Notes under the pieces: model-generated
Databases searched by the model: none
Told to the model about the DNA's origin: nothing
The model's input: the letters and a program-made list of their open reading frames with translations, nothing else
Part shown: in pieces, positions 61,740 through 64,000 of the stretch
Position numbering within the stretch: position 1 is the first letter of the stretch
How the letters are laid out: every line of letters begins with the position of its first letter
Translations under genes and position numbers: made by a program
NCBI RefSeq assembly: GCF_022448905.1
Contig: NZ_JAKVCW010000009.1
Span: 62,001-126,000, forward strand
Source of the DNA: Shimia sp.
GTDB lineage: Bacteria; Pseudomonadota; Alphaproteobacteria; Rhodobacterales; Rhodobacteraceae
Length of the DNA stretch: 64,000 bases
Direction: 5' to 3'

Positions 61740-62047
61740 GGCGTGACCTCTATGTCGAAAACCAAAATGCCATCCGCGCCGCCCTTGCACAGGCTGACCA
61801 GTGTAGCGCCCAGTTGCTTGTGGCGTGGATGTTCGGCGTAGGTATTCAGAGCAGTCTCGTCTTCGGCATCAAACATGAACCCGAAAGCATGGTTGGGGGA
61901 CTTGCTCTCAAAGTCACGGTTTACCCCCGCAACAAAACCGCTACATCCCTCCAAAGTGTCCACAAGCGCCGCCAGCCCCTCAAGGACAGGCAGCAGTTTC
62001 TCTTGGGCATCGTCTTGCAGGTTCAGCATCACGCAGTGGCGTATCAT
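61736..62047 (-). CDS. Dabb (stress-responsive alpha/beta barrel) family protein
   Basis: A 103-residue protein with the Dabb pattern: [15 protein letters not shown] at the N-terminus, [19 protein letters not shown] in the middle and [15 protein letters not shown]. These are dimeric barrels of mostly unknown function. It is coupled by ATGA overlaps to LysE upstream and acpS downstream. Confidence 0.82.
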   Translation of the reverse strand: MIRHCVMLNLQDDAQEKLLPVLEGLAALVDTLEGCSGFVAGVNRDFESKSPNHAFGFMFDAEDETALNTYAEHPRHKQLGATLVSLCKGGADGILVFDIEVTP

Positions 62048-62670
62048 TGCAGTCTCGCGGTCAGGATTTTGTAGCCAGCAAAGCCGAAAAAGCCCGCAAA
62101 GGCGAGATCAAAAGCGCGGCTGGCGCGGCGGTATCCACGCACGATTGCAGGCGACGAGAACAGGAAGGCGTAGCCGATAAAGATCAGGATGGAGCCTGCA
62201 AACAGGGCCGCGAAATAGGCAAATAGTGTCGCCGGAGTGGCGTCGGCTGGGGCGACGATGGCGTAGATCGATGCCCAGCTGAGGATCGCCTTGGGGTTGG
62301 TGATGTGCACAGCTGCGCCTTTGGCAAAAAGGCTTTGGAAGCTGCCCTTGAAAGGGGTGCCAGCGGCGGCCGTGGCATCTTTGGCCAACGCGCGTTTGAG
62401 GGCTTTGAGGGCTAACCAGCCGAGGTAGCCAGCGCCCGCGTAGCGCAGAAGTTCAAACACCCAGACGTTGGCCAACATCACGGCGGACAGGCCAAGCGCG
62501 GCGGCTATGCCCCAACTGGCAGAGCCCGCAAGGATGCCCAGTGCAAAGGCCAAGGCGTGGCGGCGGCCTTCGGACATAGCCGTGCCGGCGATGCCCATCG
62601 TGGCGGGTCCGGGAGAGCCGCCTGCCATGAGCCAGGCAACCCAGATGGCGATGAACTCCGGTGTGATCAT
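62044..62670 (-). CDS. LysE family translocator
   Basis: A 208-residue membrane exporter with five or six helices and the LysE/RhtB pattern: AWLMAGGSPGPATMGIAGTA near the N-terminus and FAKGAAVHITNPKAILSWAS in the middle. Members export amino acids or homoserine lactones. The ATG at 62670 is set by overlap with the upstream gene. It is inserted, with its two neighbours, between pdxJ and acpS. Confidence 0.87.
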   Translation of the reverse strand: MITPEFIAIWVAWLMAGGSPGPATMGIAGTAMSEGRRHALAFALGILAGSASWGIAAALGLSAVMLANVWVFELLRYAGAGYLGWLALKALKRALAKDATAAAGTPFKGSFQSLFAKGAAVHITNPKAILSWASIYAIVAPADATPATLFAYFAALFAGSILIFIGYAFLFSSPAIVRGYRRASRAFDLAFAGFFGFAGYKILTARLQ

Positions 62671-63119
62671 GATTTTGCCCGGAGCTTGGCGGCGACTTTG
62701 ATGCCATTGCGCACGCCCATGCCAAGGAAAATGCGGTTGGTGAGGTAGACCAGCACAACCAAACCCACAAAGATCAGAATCCACACTGGGGGACTGATCA
62801 CCGAAAGCACTGAGAACACATCAAACCCCAAGACGGTCATCACGCCAATCGACAGCCCGGCAAAGAGAAGTTGAATGACCGTCGCAACAAGGGTGAGGGG
62901 CCAGGCCAGTCGCCAAGCGGCGCCCTTCGGCAACGCAGTCTCTGTATCACGGCCGTGGCGCATCCCCAGATCCTGCGCAGCAGTGATGGCAGGCAGCCAA
63001 ACGCTCATGCCAGCAGGCAGGTCCGTGCTTGTCCATTGCGCCAAAGCCATATCGACCACAACCACGCCCAACATGATGGCACTGTAGAAAAGCGCGTAGC
63101 GACGTAAGTTTAGCTGCAT
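62667..63119 (-). CDS. ABZJ_00895-like small membrane protein
   Basis: A 150-residue protein with helices at about 8-26, 75-100 and 105-130 (VISPPVWILIFVGLVVLVYL). The layout and the start MQLNLRRYALFYSAIMLGVV resemble proteins named ABZJ_00895 family, of unknown function. It overlaps the LysE gene by ATGA and follows pdxJ after 19 bases. Confidence 0.6.
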   Translation of the reverse strand: MQLNLRRYALFYSAIMLGVVVVDMALAQWTSTDLPAGMSVWLPAITAAQDLGMRHGRDTETALPKGAAWRLAWPLTLVATVIQLLFAGLSIGVMTVLGFDVFSVLSVISPPVWILIFVGLVVLVYLTNRIFLGMGVRNGIKVAAKLRAKS

Positions 63120-63138
63120 CGGTGCCCCCTTATTCTGC

Positions 63139-63873
63139 TTATGAACGCGCCTCGTCCATCAGGCGACGCATTTCCTGGATTGCGGGATCAAGACCACGGA
63201 AGATGGATTCGCCAATCAAGAAGTGGCCAATGTTGAGTTCCATGACTTCTGGCAATGCCGCAATCGGCTGCACGGTTTCATAGGTCAAGCCGTGGCCGGC
63301 GTGCACTTCGAGGCCGAGGGAATGGGCGAAGGTCGCCATTTCGGTCAGGCGCGCCAATTCGGTGTCGCGTTCTGCAAAACGGCCTTCGTAGTGGAAATCA
63401 CAATAGGCGCCGGTGTGCAGCTCGATCACTTGCGCGCCGATGCGGTTGGCAGCCTCAATCTGTGCCTTGTCGGCTGCGATAAAGATCGACACGCGACAGC
63501 CTGCGTCGCGCAGAGGCGCGATGAAATGGGCCAGCTTGTTTTCCTCACGCGCCACCTCGAGGCCGCCCTCGGTGGTGCGTTCTTCGCGCTTCTCCGGCAC
63601 GATACAGACCGCGTGCGGCTTGTGGCGCAGGGCAATGGCCTGCATCTCGTCGGTAGCAGCCATCTCAAAGTTGAGCGGCACAGAGAGCGCCTCCATCAGC
63701 GCGTCGATGTCTGCGTCTGCGATATGACGACGGTCTTCGCGCAGGTGAGCGGTGATGCCGTCCGCGCCCGCCTCTTCGGCCAGTTTGGCCGCGCGCACCG
63801 GATCCGGATAAGCCGAGCCACGTGCGTTGCGCACGGTGGCCACGTGGTCAATGTTCACTCCCAAGCGCAGCAT
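63139..63873 (-). CDS. pdxJ: Pyridoxine 5'-phosphate synthase
   Basis: A 244-residue TIM-barrel enzyme that joins 1-deoxyxylulose 5-phosphate and amino-acetone phosphate to form vitamin B6 phosphate. Family motifs are clear: [17 protein letters not shown] at the N-terminus, HLREDRRHI near 43-51, the FEMAAT segment, [16 protein letters not shown] near 90-105 and the phosphate part [17 protein letters not shown] lies six bases before the ATG. First gene of the conserved block. Confidence 0.94.
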   Translation of the reverse strand: MLRLGVNIDHVATVRNARGSAYPDPVRAAKLAEEAGADGITAHLREDRRHIADADIDALMEALSVPLNFEMAATDEMQAIALRHKPHAVCIVPEKREERTTEGGLEVAREENKLAHFIAPLRDAGCRVSIFIAADKAQIEAANRIGAQVIELHTGAYCDFHYEGRFAERDTELARLTEMATFAHSLGLEVHAGHGLTYETVQPIAALPEVMELNIGHFLIGESIFRGLDPAIQEMRRLMDEARS

Positions 63874-64000
63874 CGCAATTCCTCCGAGACAGGTTTGATC
63901 AAATTTGCGGCGAGACTACGGGCAGTGCGGCGCAAGGAAAACCGGTTTTTTGTGTGGATACAATTTCAGCCTGACCGAAGGGATCAGTTGTCCTGCTGCA

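Noticed and set aside
63938-63949. The palindrome AAAACCGGTTTT upstream of pdxJ
   Set aside because: A 12-base palindrome without spacer is too easily found by chance and no regulator or terminator role is supported.
1-64000. tRNA, rRNA, CRISPR arrays, insertion sequences and integrase genes
   Set aside because: No cloverleaf-like segments, regularly spaced repeats, transposase or integrase motifs were seen by eye.

Overview
The window reads as a chromosomal segment of a marine-type alphaproteobacterium of the Rhodobacterales (Roseobacter group). This is an inference from gene content and order: the pdxJ-acpS-lepB-rnc-era-recO block, accD-folC, an N-terminally extended acyl-CoA dehydrogenase of the methylsuccinyl-CoA type (ethylmalonyl-CoA pathway), several importers of organic substrates, and small protein families typical of this order (DUF6478-, DUF1491- and DUF2478-like). 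No phage, insertion sequence, CRISPR array, rRNA or tRNA was seen.

Layout. 0-3.5 kb: an acyl-CoA ligase (cut by the window edge) overlapping a thiolase, then an AstE/AspA-type zinc deacylase. 3.6-7.8 kb (minus): ilvD, and a small unit of PAS-LuxR regulator, AraC regulator, VOC protein and DUF1801 protein. 7.9-16.9 kb (plus): a catabolic and uptake operon with M20 deacylase, family-5 binding protein, cupin, two permeases, fused double ATPase, aldehyde dehydrogenase and SDR. 17.0-28.8 kb (plus): a complete nitrate/nitrite assimilation locus, nasT-nasS, then a leader with an ANTAR-type two-hairpin attenuator, nrtA, nrtB, a fused nrtCD ATPase, nirB, nirD and nasA. 29.1-34.1 kb (plus): a second dipeptide/opine-type ABC importer with a Tat-exported binding protein. 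34.3-37.3 kb: an alkaline-phosphatase-superfamily hydrolase facing an aminotransferase-BKACE pair that could turn a beta-amino acid into acyl-CoA. 37.4-42.4 kb: an RpiR regulator, then a TAXI-TRAP importer (binding protein, fused permease, universal stress protein). 42.5-46.5 kb (minus): a CocE/NonD hydrolase and a two-domain protein joining a capsule-type glycosyltransferase to a kinase-like domain without catalytic residues. 46.7-49.0 kb (minus): folC and accD. 49.3-51.6 kb (plus): four poorly characterised genes including a two-TM potassium channel. 51.6-53.5 kb (minus): an AI-2E exporter family protein and a TauE/SafE permease. 53.7-55.4 kb: mcd. 55.6-57.4 kb: small genes and a TetR regulator with two visible operators. 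57.3-63.9 kb (minus): recO, DUF1491, era, rnc, lepB, acpS, three inserted small genes, and pdxJ.

How the parts work together. Nitrate enters through NrtABCD, NasA reduces it to nitrite and NirBD to ammonium. NasS senses nitrate and releases NasT, which should act on the leader hairpins at 18890-18931 to stop the terminator at 18947-18998 from forming. The importers with linked hydrolases, dehydrogenases and CoA enzymes suggest a life on dissolved peptides, amino acid derivatives and organic acids.

Points most worth a second look: the glycosyltransferase-pseudokinase fusion and its promoter; strong intercistronic hairpins directly after three of the four binding-protein genes; a thiolase whose second catalytic Cys is Gly378; a NirD that keeps the Rieske outline but has lost all four ligands; and clean palindromic operator candidates next to the PAS-LuxR, TetR and RpiR genes. 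All family calls come from motif recognition by eye; no database search was run.
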